64,000 nt of DNA, taken from NCBI RefSeq assembly GCF_032854445.1, contig NC_088295.1, positions 20,325,385-20,389,384 on the forward strand, read 5' to 3'. The position numbers and the translations under genes were made by a program. Origin of the DNA: Liolophura sinensis (taxonomy: Eukaryota; Mollusca; Polyplacophora; Chitonida; Chitonidae). The notes under the pieces were generated by a model. The model was given only the letters and a program-made list of their open reading frames with translations, made no database searches and was not told the DNA's origin. This document shows, one piece after another, positions 25,801 through 37,080 of this stretch. The first letter of the stretch is position 1; each line of letters opens with the position of its first letter.

Positions 25801-28800
25801 CATCTTGGACCATGGCTTACTTCGGGTTACTCAAATCTACATGTACCCAGGATGAGGATCAGTTAACACTAAGAGAACATGCCAAGAACAGGCGCTATAT
25901 GAACAAAGATGGCAGGGAAATTGAAATTGCCCTAAAGTCGTGGTGTCTTTTTTTGGTTGTTTTTTTGGATTTGCTTGGAATGTAATTTTATTAGCTAATT
26001 GGTTTGGCTGCATGTCTCATCAGTTCTGTCTGTCTGTCATTAGAATAAAAGTCACAGTGGTTTGAGTGGCACCAGGAGTGTGGTTTGGTGCCAAATGTAA
26101 TATGTGGTAAGCTCAGATATTAAACAGTCCTGAGTTGAAATTCTGACAGTGGCTTTGGGGTATTTTTCTTTGCATTAGGACTGTGATGGATGTCATTCAG
26201 TGCCTCAACAAACCCAGTGTTATCAAAGGTCAATTTTTATGATACACTTGTAATGGTATAAGCAGTGTGTGTGCTATTGATCTCTTACACTGTTTACTTG
26301 ATTTTGTCTATGAAATTGAACTTGATTCATTACATTCATTTTAGAAAAAAGCATCTGTGGGGAGTCTGATTCCTCAATATGTCTGTTTTTTTAGCGGATT
26401 CGGAAGGTTCTGGAAGTCTTCAAGAGAGCAGCTGGGGCAGGACTTCTGTCAGCACAATGTTATGTGGATTGGGTAAGTTCCTTAGAGACGGACACGATTG
26501 ATTTTACATGGTCATGGTTTTTACCCCTCCTGATGAAAACAGGGAACCAACCTGCCAGCAAGGAGGATAGATCTCTCATAAAAGATGAAAAATGGTAGGT
26601 TTTTTCGCTAGGGCCTGTCTTTAATTTCAGGGTTTATTGTTAGGAATTGACCGCTAGCCCTTTGTAATGGATGGCTCCCTAAAGCCGAATCCTTCCATCA
26701 CTACCAGTCATGGGCAGTGGCACTTTACGGTCACATATCACCAAATGCCAATCATCTCCTGGCTGATAATTACAAAGGGTCATTCCTGACAGCCTTAGTC
26801 ATCTTACAGCTATACATACAACATGGGGCTCGCAGTCCTCTATCAAATAAAAACATGCTGATCAGTCTCTCAGATCTGAAAATATTAGAGAGACTAGTTT
26901 CATTTTGAGCCAAGTGTTTTCTCACACCTGAAAACAAAAGAGTAATGCCTTTCATGGGTTGGCTTTGTCCATCACCATAGCAACTATGACAACTTGCAAC
27001 TCTTGGAAGTGCAGTGACATTGATCGGCAAAAACTGCTTATCAAAACTGTCAAGCTTGCCATAAAATCAATGGATTGACCATTAATTTTCTTGCAGTATC
27101 CATTTAATCTGGATTTTCTGATCATGCTGATTATGGATTCAAGTGATTTCTGACTCCTTCAATCCTTTCACAAGCTTGTGGTTGTCAAACATTTAGTGAT
27201 CTTTAGTTAGCTGAAAACTAAACAACCTATTTCTCTTTGACCTTGTTCTGTATATATGGGTAGTTGGTAAGCTACACACACATGCACAGCCTACAAACTA
27301 CATATATATATGATTAAATAAATGTATGTATAAATAAAGCTATGACAGGCAGTACTGCTACCATGGAAGATCTCTTGCCTTAAAACACAAAATACATGCC
27401 TGTATGTGCTTTGTTTGGCAAACCACATATTAAAGACACTCCAGGTAATTAGAATGGAAGAGTGATTAAAGGAAAAGAAAACATAGAAATGATGCAAACT
27501 TCTGATGAAAAGGTGTTAAAAGTTATTTGTAAATTTGGTGTTAAATAATCTTTTCAATTTTTCTTTTAAAGGGAAAGGGACCGTTGAAAATAATTTTTAT
27601 GTGCTGAGTATATATCATTTTTACATGATAGTGCTCTATATGAGGATGTGATGCATGGCTAATAAATTTATGGGAATGTAAATTTGTTGTTTTAGAACTC
27701 AACACAGGCATTAATTTTGAATTAGGATCATATTTAGGAATATATTAGAAATATAAATATGATTAAAAGACCAGTTTTTACACATTTGTCAGCAGCAAAG
27801 GTCAAGTTTGAATACAAATAAATTGATTAGTTATATGTCACCTCATCATTTAGAATGTTATAACTATTACCATATGTACCGAGGAGTGGTCCCAAATACA
27901 CGCAATATTAACATTATTTTCATATGTCCCTTTTCTTCTTAAAGAAAAAAGAATGGAAAAAGCATATTAAAGTTATTTATGTATTGATTGGTGTTTCATG
28001 ACATATTCAGGAATATTTCACTTATACAGCGGCAGCCAACAGTGTGTCCGGAGAGGAAGACAGCATGACCTGGACTTAAACTCACAGTGACTACATTGGT
28101 GAGAAGCTCCTGGGCCGTTGCGCCGCGCTGGCACGTTAACCATCATGGCCACAGGGCCTTCCCCCTGTCTCCCCTTCCCCCAAAACACTAAAAAGGCCAT
28201 ATGTACAAATAGCTTTTCATATTTTTTCTTCTTAAGTTTACTGGTACATCATGTTCATGTTTTCTTGCCGCCATCTTTAATATTTGTACGCTGACAAGAA
28301 GTTTGTATATTGTGAATGTTGTTATCTCTCCTTAATGCTGTTTCAAATAAAACAAATTCAGAATCACCATGATGTTGACTGTCCTTGGAAAATGTGTACA
28401 TGAGCCTATAGACCAAGTTGTTCTTTTCTTGGATTAATCTTCTGCTGTCATGTTACTCCTAAGCTCATTGCGTGTTGATGTGTATTACAGCTGGATACTT
28501 TATTAAAGATTGGGTCCGTTCAGGAGGCAGAATGCGTGTGTAAAGAATCCACCCAGAGATACCCCGCCTATGTCGCCCTCTGGAGACAGAGGCTTGTCCT
28601 GTTAACCAAGGGTCTGGCTGAGGAAAAGCTGCTCATGGATATTCTTCATCAAGCTAGGAAGCTTGTTCCTGAACGTGTAAGTGCTGAACGATGGCTTTTT
28701 TGTGCTCCCATTAACCTTCAGTCTATGCTTCAGGAAAGCCCTCAGCCAGTGTTGTCTCACCATGGAACAAGGGAAGGGTAATGTTGTGAATAACCTTCAC

Positions 28801-31800
28801 TTCTACTTAAGCCATGCATTTGTCTTCTCACAAGTTAAATTGACAATCAAATTGCCTTGGAGAATTAACTGCCTGGATCGGTTTACTGACCGCAAACAAA
28901 GTTGTTAAGGAAAAGTTTAGGAACCGACAACAAAACAAGTTTTTTATTATTTTTTATGTGTACATAGAAAGTAAATCAAACTGAAGGTGTGCTGCTGTGC
29001 CCACACTTGGATGAGGCTATCTTGGTATGGATTATGACAAAATCAGGATTCAAGATAACTAAGCAGATTGATAAAGTATGTGAATTTCACATGATACTGT
29101 GGGTTGATTCAGCTTAGTAATGGAGGATAAGGTCAAAATCTGAACCTGGGTAATTCCTGTGTCATACAGTATACAGATTAATACTACTTCAGTGGAAAAT
29201 GGCATTGGAATTTGTTATTTGGTAGGAGATTATATTAGCTTAGCTGCCTTGTCCACATCTATTGGGTTGTTTTGGAGTGAGCATAAATATTTGCCTTTTC
29301 TTTATCAATTCTGTCTTGTGGAGACAAAAAGATGGACGTTCAATATTCTCCTATCATGGTACATACATAAAGCTTAAAGTGGTCTTCTGGAAGAGGCTAG
29401 ACATTTGTGCAGTGTAAAGGATGGAAGTTTTTTTCCTACCTTAAATGTGTTCCATGATATCCTAGAGTCTGTGAAAAATGGGCTGATCTCTGTCAGGGCC
29501 GTTGATCTTGAAACCCCTCCGCTGAAAGTGCCAGCGACCCAGCAGGTTTAATCATCTATACCCCTCTGAATGGACGAGACTTGTGGCGGGATTCCATCCA
29601 TAGGTAGCCCTTTTAAACCTCTGGCTGGCTGGATAACTTTCCAATGAGGCTGCTCTTAAGCTTTGATGTTTATTTCAGTTGGTGCTGGGGCCAGAGTTAG
29701 GAATTAACCACTACCATACCGACAGATAAAATCCTATTCACCTGGTCACATCGGTTGTTGTTTGCTTTCGTTGTGTGCCCCAGCCAATTAAATGGATGGT
29801 CATGTATTTGTGACCATTGATGGGCCATGTACGCTTTAAATGGAAACAAGAAGTCTGTTTCGTGGCAGGAACAGCCCAAATGGGAACATCAATTTCTTTG
29901 GACAGTAGTACATAGATCTTATCCTGAACAGGAGCAAATCAATTCTCCACCAGCATGGGCTTTTTAGAGAAATGGGGTCTTGGCAATCAAATAAGTGGAT
30001 GTTTTGAAGTCCAAGCGAGAGTTATGTATTCCTAGTGGCTTAAGAAATAGAGTGGTAAAATGTGGACTTTAAGCTTTTGAAGACGTTTGCTGTTACATGG
30101 AGAGCTATGTGAAAACAGTGGATAGGTTTTGTAATTGTGCTCCCCACTCTTCTGCGGTGTTGACTTAATACTTTGACCTCAATACAGTTTATTAACTCAA
30201 TATCCTGTTTTACAAGCAGCTTTTTGAGGGAGATAATAGCTTGAGTCCACACTGCCTGATATCATCTGTGCTGATGCTCTGACAGGCTTGGAGGGAATTG
30301 TGGGTCTCGAAGGACGGGGCATGGACATAGGTTGGGCCGTGTTTGCCCCATTGATTGGATGCGGCTATGGGGATGGAGATCAGATACCACGATGAACGGG
30401 CCCACCATTAGCGAGAGAGCCATGCTGATCCCTTACCCATGCCTTAATGTAACACTGCTAGTCGTACACACATAGATCTCCCAGTCTCTTTATTCTCACA
30501 AATTGTTCTCTTCTCACAAGAAACTTTTACAGAGAAATAGTAAACTCAGCAGTGATCTTTTCTACAGTGGATCAGAGACATCATTGTAATTTTTACAGCA
30601 TTCTACAAGTTTAATGCAGCTGTGCTTTGTAAGGCTTTCAGTGTTATTCTTTCGAAACTTTAAAAGTTTGAAAGTTAAGACAGGGCTAAATATGAAAAGT
30701 TTCTCCTGTGATATCAATGTCTTACTTGTTTGTAATTGTATTTTTCGTTGTAGGCCTAGTGTCATGCCAACACAGCTGTTTAAAACCACATGATTTATAG
30801 TGTTTGATCTATCAACTTCCTGTAATCAAAGCCTATATTATCTGTATGTTATCTGGATATAAAATTGATTTCAGGCTTCCTTACATAGTATTGAAAGAAA
30901 AGACAACACTAGACCAACTTTATATATGCATCCATAAAGTACTGACATAAAGTTTAAAAAGTATATTTTTTTTATATCTGTGATGTTGCATAACTGAGAT
31001 ATTGCAGTTCAGTGAGCAAAATACATATAGTGCGCATTGAGAAAACCAAAAGCGCCGCCATGTTATCGACTTTTTCGTATTAGGCATGAATTATTTCTGT
31101 AACCCAAGAATGCACCTGTTTCTGCTGATGTCACAGGGACACTGTCTTAACAGTAAAGTCTGGTGTCTGGGTGATGTGACATCATTTTTCAGTTTCTGTA
31201 ACATGGTAAATCCAATGACCTAGTAAGAATTCCAGATTAAAAGTTGATATGTAAAGTTACTAAGCACGTCAGAACAAAATGGCTGTGGCCGTTTAAGTCG
31301 GTTTCCACCTCTCTCTGTGAAAGAAATAGTTATGATATTTGTTGTCTTTTCTTTTAATTTTCATTAAATATTATACTTGTAGGAATGCTGGCCGTTATGG
31401 GAGATAACTCTAGAGTACTTAGTGTCTACAAATTACTCATCAGTTGAAACACTATTTCAGGTGGGTAATTTTATGTTAATGACTATATTTTTCTTGTCAA
31501 AATGACATGCAAAACATAAATATATACTAGTCGTGTTTAACAGAATTAACCCCATGAATGATGAGTGATTGTAAAGGCTGAACAGTTTAAACCTTCACCT
31601 CATATGCAGGATTGTGGTCTCCTCAAAAAGTTGGCAGTCTTGATATTTATTCACATATTTGCCTCTTCATCTAAACGTGTAGCATGGTATTCGAGTGAAG
31701 CAGCACTTACCAGGGGATATAATAAGAAGTACTCTGGGAAAATTTTGTTTAACCCGCAGTGAACATAAACTAACTGAATGTTTATCTACTTTTAAAAACA

Positions 31801-32853
31801 TCAAAATATATGTTTTTTATCCAGACCTGTGCATCATCTCCAGTAAGAGAACTGTGTCTTCCAGCAAAAGAGATGTATCTAAAGTGGGCAGCTGTTACTC
31901 ATGGTGTGGAAAAGGCTAGACAGGTGTATTACAGGTATATCTTGCCCTCGGTAATTTTGATGACTCAGCTTGTTTTAATATTTAAGTGTAAACCCGATTA
32001 GCTGTTATCCCTCGGCTCTTGCTGGTTCAGCTGCAGGGTTAATGAACATGTAGTAGGTTTGTCAGGGATCTACTTGAACTTATTATTAATCTTTAAAGCA
32101 AGAAACCTGTTCAATTACATCCCTGCTGGAAGTACTTTAGAATTATATTACACCTTTGATAGGTTACTCCATGTGTTTCCTGGGCTCTGCTCCATTCCTA
32201 CCATCATATAAGTGAAATAGTCTTGAGTACAGCCTAAAATACCAATCAGTGGTTTTCACCCACCATAATGCTGGCTGCTGTCATATAAGTGAAATTGTCT
32301 TGAGTACAGCCTAAAATACCAGTCAATGGTTTTCACCCACCATAATGCTGGCTGCTGTCATATAAGTGAAATAGTGTTTATAGTAAATATTACCCTAATT
32401 TCTCAACCATTTCCCATATAAAAGAGCAGCTTTCAGTGCAATGGACATTTTTGGTTTCTTTTTGGAGACAAAAGTACATTGGTTTGCCCAGTTTCAGGGC
32501 TTCACAAAAGGTATAATTTTATCAGTCAACACAGAATAATTCCTCAGAATATACTTGAGTAAACATCTTGCAAACATGCAAAACAGTTGAAGAATTACGG
32601 TGTCCAATATGAGGGAAGTCACTGAACAAGGCTTTTTAATTCACATGGTGACAAAACATTGGTTTATCTGCCTATGGCTACCAAGCAGTAGCTCTGTTTT
32701 TTTATTTTTTTTTATTTTGTCACTGATAGTTTTGGTTCCTCTTTATTTCAGCTTGATCCGGCCAGTATCCTTGGAATTCTACCAATATTTCCTTGATATA
32801 GAAAATTCTCAGGTATTCATGTAGTTGATAAACCCTCAAATGATTATCAGCAT

Positions 32854-32890
<37 letters not shown>

Positions 32891-33645
32891 TATTGAAACA
32901 TTCAGATATTGCCTTTACATTGGAGAGTTTAATAAAGAACCAGGAATGTGTCAAAAGCTGTGATGCGAAGAGAAGAAACACAACAGTGTAAAAATAAATT
33001 CATGACGTGATGCATGATTGATATTCTGAGCTCTCTGTAAGAGTTCACCATTATTTCATGTGACTTCAGTTGTCTGGAAGGTGTATCAATATTACAGAAA
33101 TACTCACATTTTTTCTGTTTCTAGGCCACACCAAAGATCAAGAAGTTACGAAAAATTTATGAGAATGCTGTTCAAGATTATGGAAGTGAAAATACAGGTA
33201 GAAATGTTGGCCTGACTAGCAGTGATTTATGTTGATTTTCTCTGTCAGTGTGTTCTTTGCTGTGACCATGTGTGAGAAAATCTGTTATGACGACCTTCTT
33301 AAGCGACCATTGTGGACTGTTTTCTGAAATTTTACAATTCTTCCTACCAAGGTGAAGGGGGCGTAGCCCTGACTTGAGCTTGAGTACAAATATAAAAGAA
33401 TGTGGCAAAGTCATTCAGGGCTAGATTTCTCCACCCATTATTACCAGTGAAATTTACATTTACGTTCTCTTGTGCTTTTCACAGATTTGTGGCTGGATTA
33501 TGTTAAATTGGAGCTGAATCATCCAAAGGGGAAATCGAGGAATGCTGGGAACATTCATTTCCGTGCCATGAAGAGTTTGTCTGGTGATCAAGTTGAGAGA
33601 TTTGTTACACAGTATACACTGCTTCAGGCTGGACATGATATCTGA
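22809..33645 (+). CDS. utp6: UTP6, U3 small nucleolar RNA-associated protein 6 homologue (C-terminal eight exons)
   Basis: Component of the nucleolar small-subunit (SSU) processome that works with U3 snoRNA in 18S rRNA maturation (family knowledge). Exons: 22809-22885, 26395-26472, 28491-28676, 31383-31460, 31825-31934, 32752-32812, 33125-33197 and 33485-33645; all joins keep frame. They encode 273 residues plus one split codon, about the second half of a family member of roughly 600 residues. Recognisable segments are EAMWTAYLRVCLERI in the first exon, LWRQRLVLLTKGL, YLKWAAVTHGVEKARQVYY (HAT-repeat-like helices), and the diagnostic C-terminus DLWLDYVKLELNHPKG followed by FRAMKSL and a short tail ending in GHDI. 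The first exon begins with the last two bases of a Glu codon, so the N-terminus lies to the left. The last 40 or so coding bases belong to a minisatellite that continues past the stop. Converges with the KLHL gene. Confidence 0.93.
22886..26394 (+). other. UTP6 intron (3.5 kb)
   Basis: Bounded by AGG|GTAAGT and a TTTTTTTAG|CGG acceptor. Contains GC-balanced sequence at 23,030-23,160 and 23,870-24,060. The latter holds two adjacent copies of CAGTGCACACCACCCC around 23,970-24,002 and several CAGGTG E-box words. No nested gene or snoRNA could be supported. Confidence 0.8.
26473..28490 (+). other. UTP6 intron (2.0 kb)
   Basis: Bounded by TGG|GTAAGT and TATTACAG|CTG. Apart from a SINE copy at 27,984-28,158 no element was recognised. 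Confidence 0.8.
27984..28158 (-). mobile_element. SINE family 1, minus orientation, internally deleted
   Basis: Reads GATTGGTGTTTCATGAC, then GAATATTTCACTTATACAGC and GGCAGCCAACA, then jumps directly to the GTCCGGAGAGGAAG block next to the tRNA-like head. The central block present in the 38,601-38,865 copy is missing. The head includes CTCACAGTGACTACATTGGTG and ends with ACGTTAACCATCATGGCCAC, the altered A-box side. Confidence 0.75.
28677..31382 (+). other. UTP6 intron (2.7 kb)
   Basis: Bounded by CGT|GTAAGT and TACTTGTAG|GAA. Two GC-richer blocks (29,480-29,640 and 30,270-30,440) stand out from the AT-rich background, but I cannot assign them. No exon on either strand was supportable. Confidence 0.75.
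32165..32377 (+). repeat. 77-bp tandem repeat of a SINE 3' tail
   Basis: The block CATATAAGTGAAAT-GTCTTGAGTACAG followed by CCTAAAATACCA and CACCCACCATAATGCTGGC starts at 32,205, 32,282 and 32,359, an exact 77-bp period of two full copies and a partial one. The sequence is the 3' half of SINE family 1, so a SINE end has itself been tandemly duplicated. Confidence 0.85.
32856..32889. repeat. AT dinucleotide microsatellite
   Basis: Uninterrupted AT repeats of about 34 bp, inside a UTP6 intron. Confidence 0.95.
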
Positions 33646-34425
33646 GTATACTCTGCTTCAATCTGGACATGATATCTGAGTATGCTCTGCTTCAGTCTGG
33701 ACATGATATCTAAGTATACTCTGCTTCAGTCTGGACGTGATATCTGGGTTGTTACAGAGTGTACACTGCTTCAGGCTGGACTTGATATCGGAGTATGCTC
33801 TGCTTCAGGCTGGACGTGATATCTGAGTTGTGACACAGTATGCTTTGCTTCAGACTGAACATGATATATGAATGTGACACACTATAAACTGCTTCAGTCT
33901 GGACACCTTACCTAATTGTGATATAGTATACTCTACTCCAGGTTGGATATGATGTTTGAGTTGTCACACTGCTCCAAGCTGGACATTGTGTCTGAGTTGT
34001 GACACAGTATACGCTGCTTCAGGCTGGACTTGATATCTGAGTATACTCTGCTTCAGACTGGACATGATATTTGAGTTGTGACACAGTATACTCTGCTTCA
34101 GAATGGGCATGATATTTGAGTTATGACACAGTATACTCTGCTTCAGATTGGGCATGATATTTGAGTTATGACACAGTATACTCTGCTTCAGATTGGGCAT
34201 GATATTTGAGTTATGACACAGTATACTCTGCTTTAGGTTATATATGGTTGGTGACACAGTATACACTGCTTCAGCCTGGACATGATATCTGAGTATACTT
34301 TGCTTCAGACTGGACATGATATTTGAGTTGTGACACAATATACTCTGCTTCAGGCTGGACATATCTGAGTATACTCTGCTTCAGGCTGGACATGATATAT
34401 GGGTTGTGACAGTATACATCCCAGC
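33604..34425 (+). repeat. Minisatellite derived from the end of the UTP6 coding sequence
   Basis: The last UTP6 codons read CACAGTATACACTGCTTCAG then GCTGGACATGATATCTGA. The same text follows at once in diverged tandem copies: a short unit of about 34 bp (GTATACTCTGCTTCAG-CTGGACATGATATCTGA) and a longer unit of about 45 bp that adds GTTGTGACACA. Roughly 18-20 copies extend to about 34,425. Only the first copy is translated because it ends in the stop codon. The minus-strand frame over it is a repeat artefact. Confidence 0.9.
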
Positions 34426-34499
34426 ATAATGCTGGCAGATGTGGTATAATTGAAATATTCTTGTGTCATGTGTAAATCACCAATCAGTAAAAAGAATAA
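34414..34499 (+). mobile_element. SINE family 1 3' fragment
   Basis: CCAGCATAATGCTGGCAG, then GTATAATTGAAATATTCTTG, then CACCAATCAGTAAAAAGAATAAAT resembles the SINE tail. The AATAAA at its end (about 34,493) could serve as a UTP6 polyadenylation signal; that use is inference. Confidence 0.55.
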
Positions 34500-34965
34500 A
34501 TCATCAAAAATACTGTGTGTTTCGTTTTGTTCTCTTTTTTCACATCTACTTATTTGGTATTCCACATAGGCTGTAACCATTTCATCCCCAGTAGAAGAAA
34601 AAAATGTTAAAGGACCATATGAGACCACAATTTTTGTGGATTGTTTAAAAGAAAACTTCGAAGTTTTTTGATCAGAAACTGAAATTTGTCAGATTAAATA
34701 GGATGTACGCTGAGATGATATGTCACTTTTTTGTTATTTTGTTTATGTATATGGGTGTACAGTTTGCAGATTATGTTTGGCCAGCAGTAAACTGCACATA
34801 TCTGAGAAGTCTGTGATGTGCTCAAAATATGGCTTATTTCTCCTGGATTTAGGAAAGTCCTTACATCAAAGTGGCCCAGGTTCATTCTCCTGAACAGTCA
34901 AAAATGCTACAGTTTTTTAAACATGAATAACAAGGACCATCAATAATGTCACTTTCCAGTCATAG
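34500..34965. other. Unassigned sequence downstream of UTP6
   Basis: AT-rich, with no open frame or repeat that I recognise; probably UTP6 3' flank. Confidence 0.6.
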
Positions 34966-35057
34966 ATGGGAAGATCAGCCAGCAAACTGCAGATGGTTGT
35001 GGGTTTCCTGCGGGCTCTGCTTATTTTTCTTCCCCCATAATGCTGGCTGCCATTTTA
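34966..35057 (+). mobile_element. SINE family 1 fragment interrupted by a DNA transposon
   Basis: GGAAGATCAGCCAGCAAACTG, GCAGATGGTTGTGGGTTTCC and CCCATAATGCTGGCTGCC follow the SINE core. The copy stops at ATTTTA, exactly where the transposon end starts, and lacks the usual tail. Confidence 0.65.
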
Positions 35058-35250
35058 CAGGGTGTCCCAGAAGTCGTTCACCAACCTGATCTTCATTATT
35101 TTTCTGTTTAAGATTTAATTTTAATACAGATTTAATTTTTTTTCTCTCTTTCACAGTTAATTATGGCTAATAAACTAACAGTACAAGAAAGAGTTGAATT
35201 GGTTCTAGTGAAATCTTCTCAAGTCCTGCGTGAAACACCAATAAAATAAT
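35058..35250 (+). pseudogene. Remnant of a mariner/Tc1-type DNA transposon with start of a transposase-like ORF
   Basis: Begins CAGGGTGTCCCAGAAGTC directly after TA, the form of a mariner-superfamily end at a TA target. At 35,164 an ATG opens MANKLTVQERVELVLV and runs only 28 codons before a stop at 35,248-35,250. The start resembles helix-turn-helix N-termini of transposase-related proteins (LTVQER/ELV pattern). No DDE domain follows; instead the sequence passes into a tandem array. The matching right end was not found. Assignment is by pattern recognition only. Confidence 0.45.
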
Positions 35251-35415
35251 AGTTTTCTAAAAACAAAGAGATAAGCAATGGGCACTTTTTGTACATGGGA
35301 CAATTGTAAAGACTGTAGACTATTAAAAATACTCAAAAAAATGTAAAAAAAAAAAAACTCTGAAGGGTGATCCATTATCAGTTTCTCAGTATTCAAAAAC
35401 AGCTCACTGACTGGT

Positions 35416-36990
35416 TGGTGTCCCATTTTCAACGTTCAGAAGATGTCACTAAGACTGGGTGGTGTCAGTGACCTGTGATTATGGATGTTGTCCCATTTTC
35501 AGCATTCAGAAGATGTCACTAAAACTGGTTGGTGTCAGTGCACTGTGACTGTGGATGTTGTCCCATTTTCAGCATTTAGAAGATGTCACTAAAACTGGTT
35601 GGTGTCCGTGCACTATGACTATGGATGTTGTCCTATTTTCAGCATTCAGAAGATGTCACAAAACTGGTTGGTATCAGTGCACTGTGACTGTGGATGTTGT
35701 CCTATTTTCAGCATTCAGAAGATGTCACTAAGACTGGTTGGTGTCGGTGCACTGTGACTGTGGATGTTGTCCCATTTTCAACGTTCAGAAGATGTCACTA
35801 AGACTGGTTGGTGTCAGTGCACTGTGACTATGGATGTTGTCCCATTTTCAGCATTCAGAAGATGTCACTAAAACTGGTTGGTGTCAGTGCACTGACTGTG
35901 GATGTTGTCCCATTTTCAGCATTCAGAAGATGTCACTAAAACTGGTTGGTGTCAGTGCACTGACTGTGGATGTTGTCCCATTTTCAGCATTCAGAAGATG
36001 TCACTAAGACTGGGTGGTGTCAGTGCACTGACTGTGGATGTTGTCCCATTTTCAGCATTCAGAAGATGTCACTAAAACTGGTTGGTGTCAGTGCACTGTG
36101 ACTATGGATGTTGTCCCATTTTCAGCATTCAGAAGATGTCACTAAGACTGGGTGGTGTCAGTGCCCTGTGATTATGGATGTTGTCCCATTTTCAGCATTC
36201 AGAAGATGTCACTAAGACTGGGTCGTGTCAGTGCCCTGTGATTATGGATGTTGTCCCATTTTCAGCATTCAGAAGATGTCACTAAAACTGGTTGGTGTCA
36301 GTGCACTGACTGTGGATGTTGTCCCATTTTCAGCATTCAGAAGATGTCACTAAGACTGGTTGGTGTCAGTGCACTGTGACTATGGATGTTGTCCCATTTT
36401 CAGCATTCAGAAGATGTCATTAAGACTGGTTGGTGTCAGTGCACTGTGACTGTGGATGTTGTCCCATTTTCAGCATTCAGAAGATGTCACTAAGACTGGG
36501 TGGTGTCAGTGTACTGTGACTACGGATGTTGTCCCATTTTCAGCATTCAGAAGATGTCACTAAGACTGGGTGGTGTCAGTGTACTGTGACTACGGATGTT
36601 GTCCCATTTTCAGCATTCAGAAGATGTCACTAAGACTGGTTGGTGTCAGTGCACTGTGACTATGGATGTTGTCCCATTTTCAGCATTCAGAAGATGTCAC
36701 TAAAACTGGTTGGTGTCAGTGCACTGACTGTGGATGTTGTCCCATTTTCAGCATTCAGAAGATGTCACTAAGACTGGTTGGTGTCAGTGCACTGTGACTA
36801 TGGATGTTGTCCCATTTTCAGCATTCAGAAGATGTCATTAAGACTGGTTGGTGTCAGTGCACTGTGACTGTGGATGTTGTCCCATTTTCAGCATTCAGAA
36901 GATGTCACTAAGACTGGGTGGTGTCAGTGCACTGTGACTGTGGATGTTGTCCCATTTTCAGCATTCAGAAGATGTCACCAAGACTGGCTG
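35416..36990. repeat. 70-bp tandem array, about 22 copies, each with a splice-acceptor-like motif
   Basis: Unit: GATGTTGTCCCATTTTCAGC, then ATTCAGAAGATGTCACTAAG, then ACTGGTTGGTGTCAGTGCAC and TGTGACTATG, 70 bp. A 68-bp variant lacks one TG near CACTGACTGTGG. Copies differ at a few fixed positions (AAAACTGG/AAGACTGG, GGTTGG/GGGTGG, GACTATG/GACTGTG/GATTATG). The array follows the transposon remnant and lies between SINE fragments in opposite orientation. Every unit contains TTGTCCCATTTTCAG, which looks like a polypyrimidine tract plus AG. Confidence 0.93.
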
Positions 36991-37033
36991 GCTCGTGTCC
37001 GAAGAAACCAGGGATACTATACTGTGTTCAGTA

Positions 37034-37080
37034 TATTATTTCACTTTTACGATAGCAGTCGGATTTATGGGTAGAGGAAA
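37034..37080 (-). mobile_element. SINE family 1 fragment, minus orientation
   Basis: ATTATTTCACTTTTACGATA then GCAGTCGG and ATTTATGGGTAGAGGAAA aligns with the reverse of the SINE 3' block (AATATTTCACTTATACGAC). It faces the fragment at 34,966-35,057 across the array. Confidence 0.4.

Larger units (their letters stand above)
31461..33124 (+). other. Short UTP6 introns with SINE tail repeats and an AT microsatellite
   Basis: Covers the introns 31,461-31,824, 31,935-32,751 and 32,813-33,124, with the two small exons 31,825-31,934 and 32,752-32,812 between them. Contains the SINE-tail tandem repeat at 32,165-32,377 and an AT-dinucleotide run at 32,856-32,889. Confidence 0.8.

Noticed and set aside
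26521-26600. Possible C/D-box snoRNA in a UTP6 intron (TGATGA near 26,529)
   Set aside because: No D box (CTGA) at a suitable distance and no terminal stem; UTP6 being a snoRNP protein gene is not evidence by itself.
33964-34362. Minus-strand ORF with repeating LKQSILCHNSNIM
   Set aside because: Repeat artefact of the minisatellite that begins at the UTP6 stop codon.
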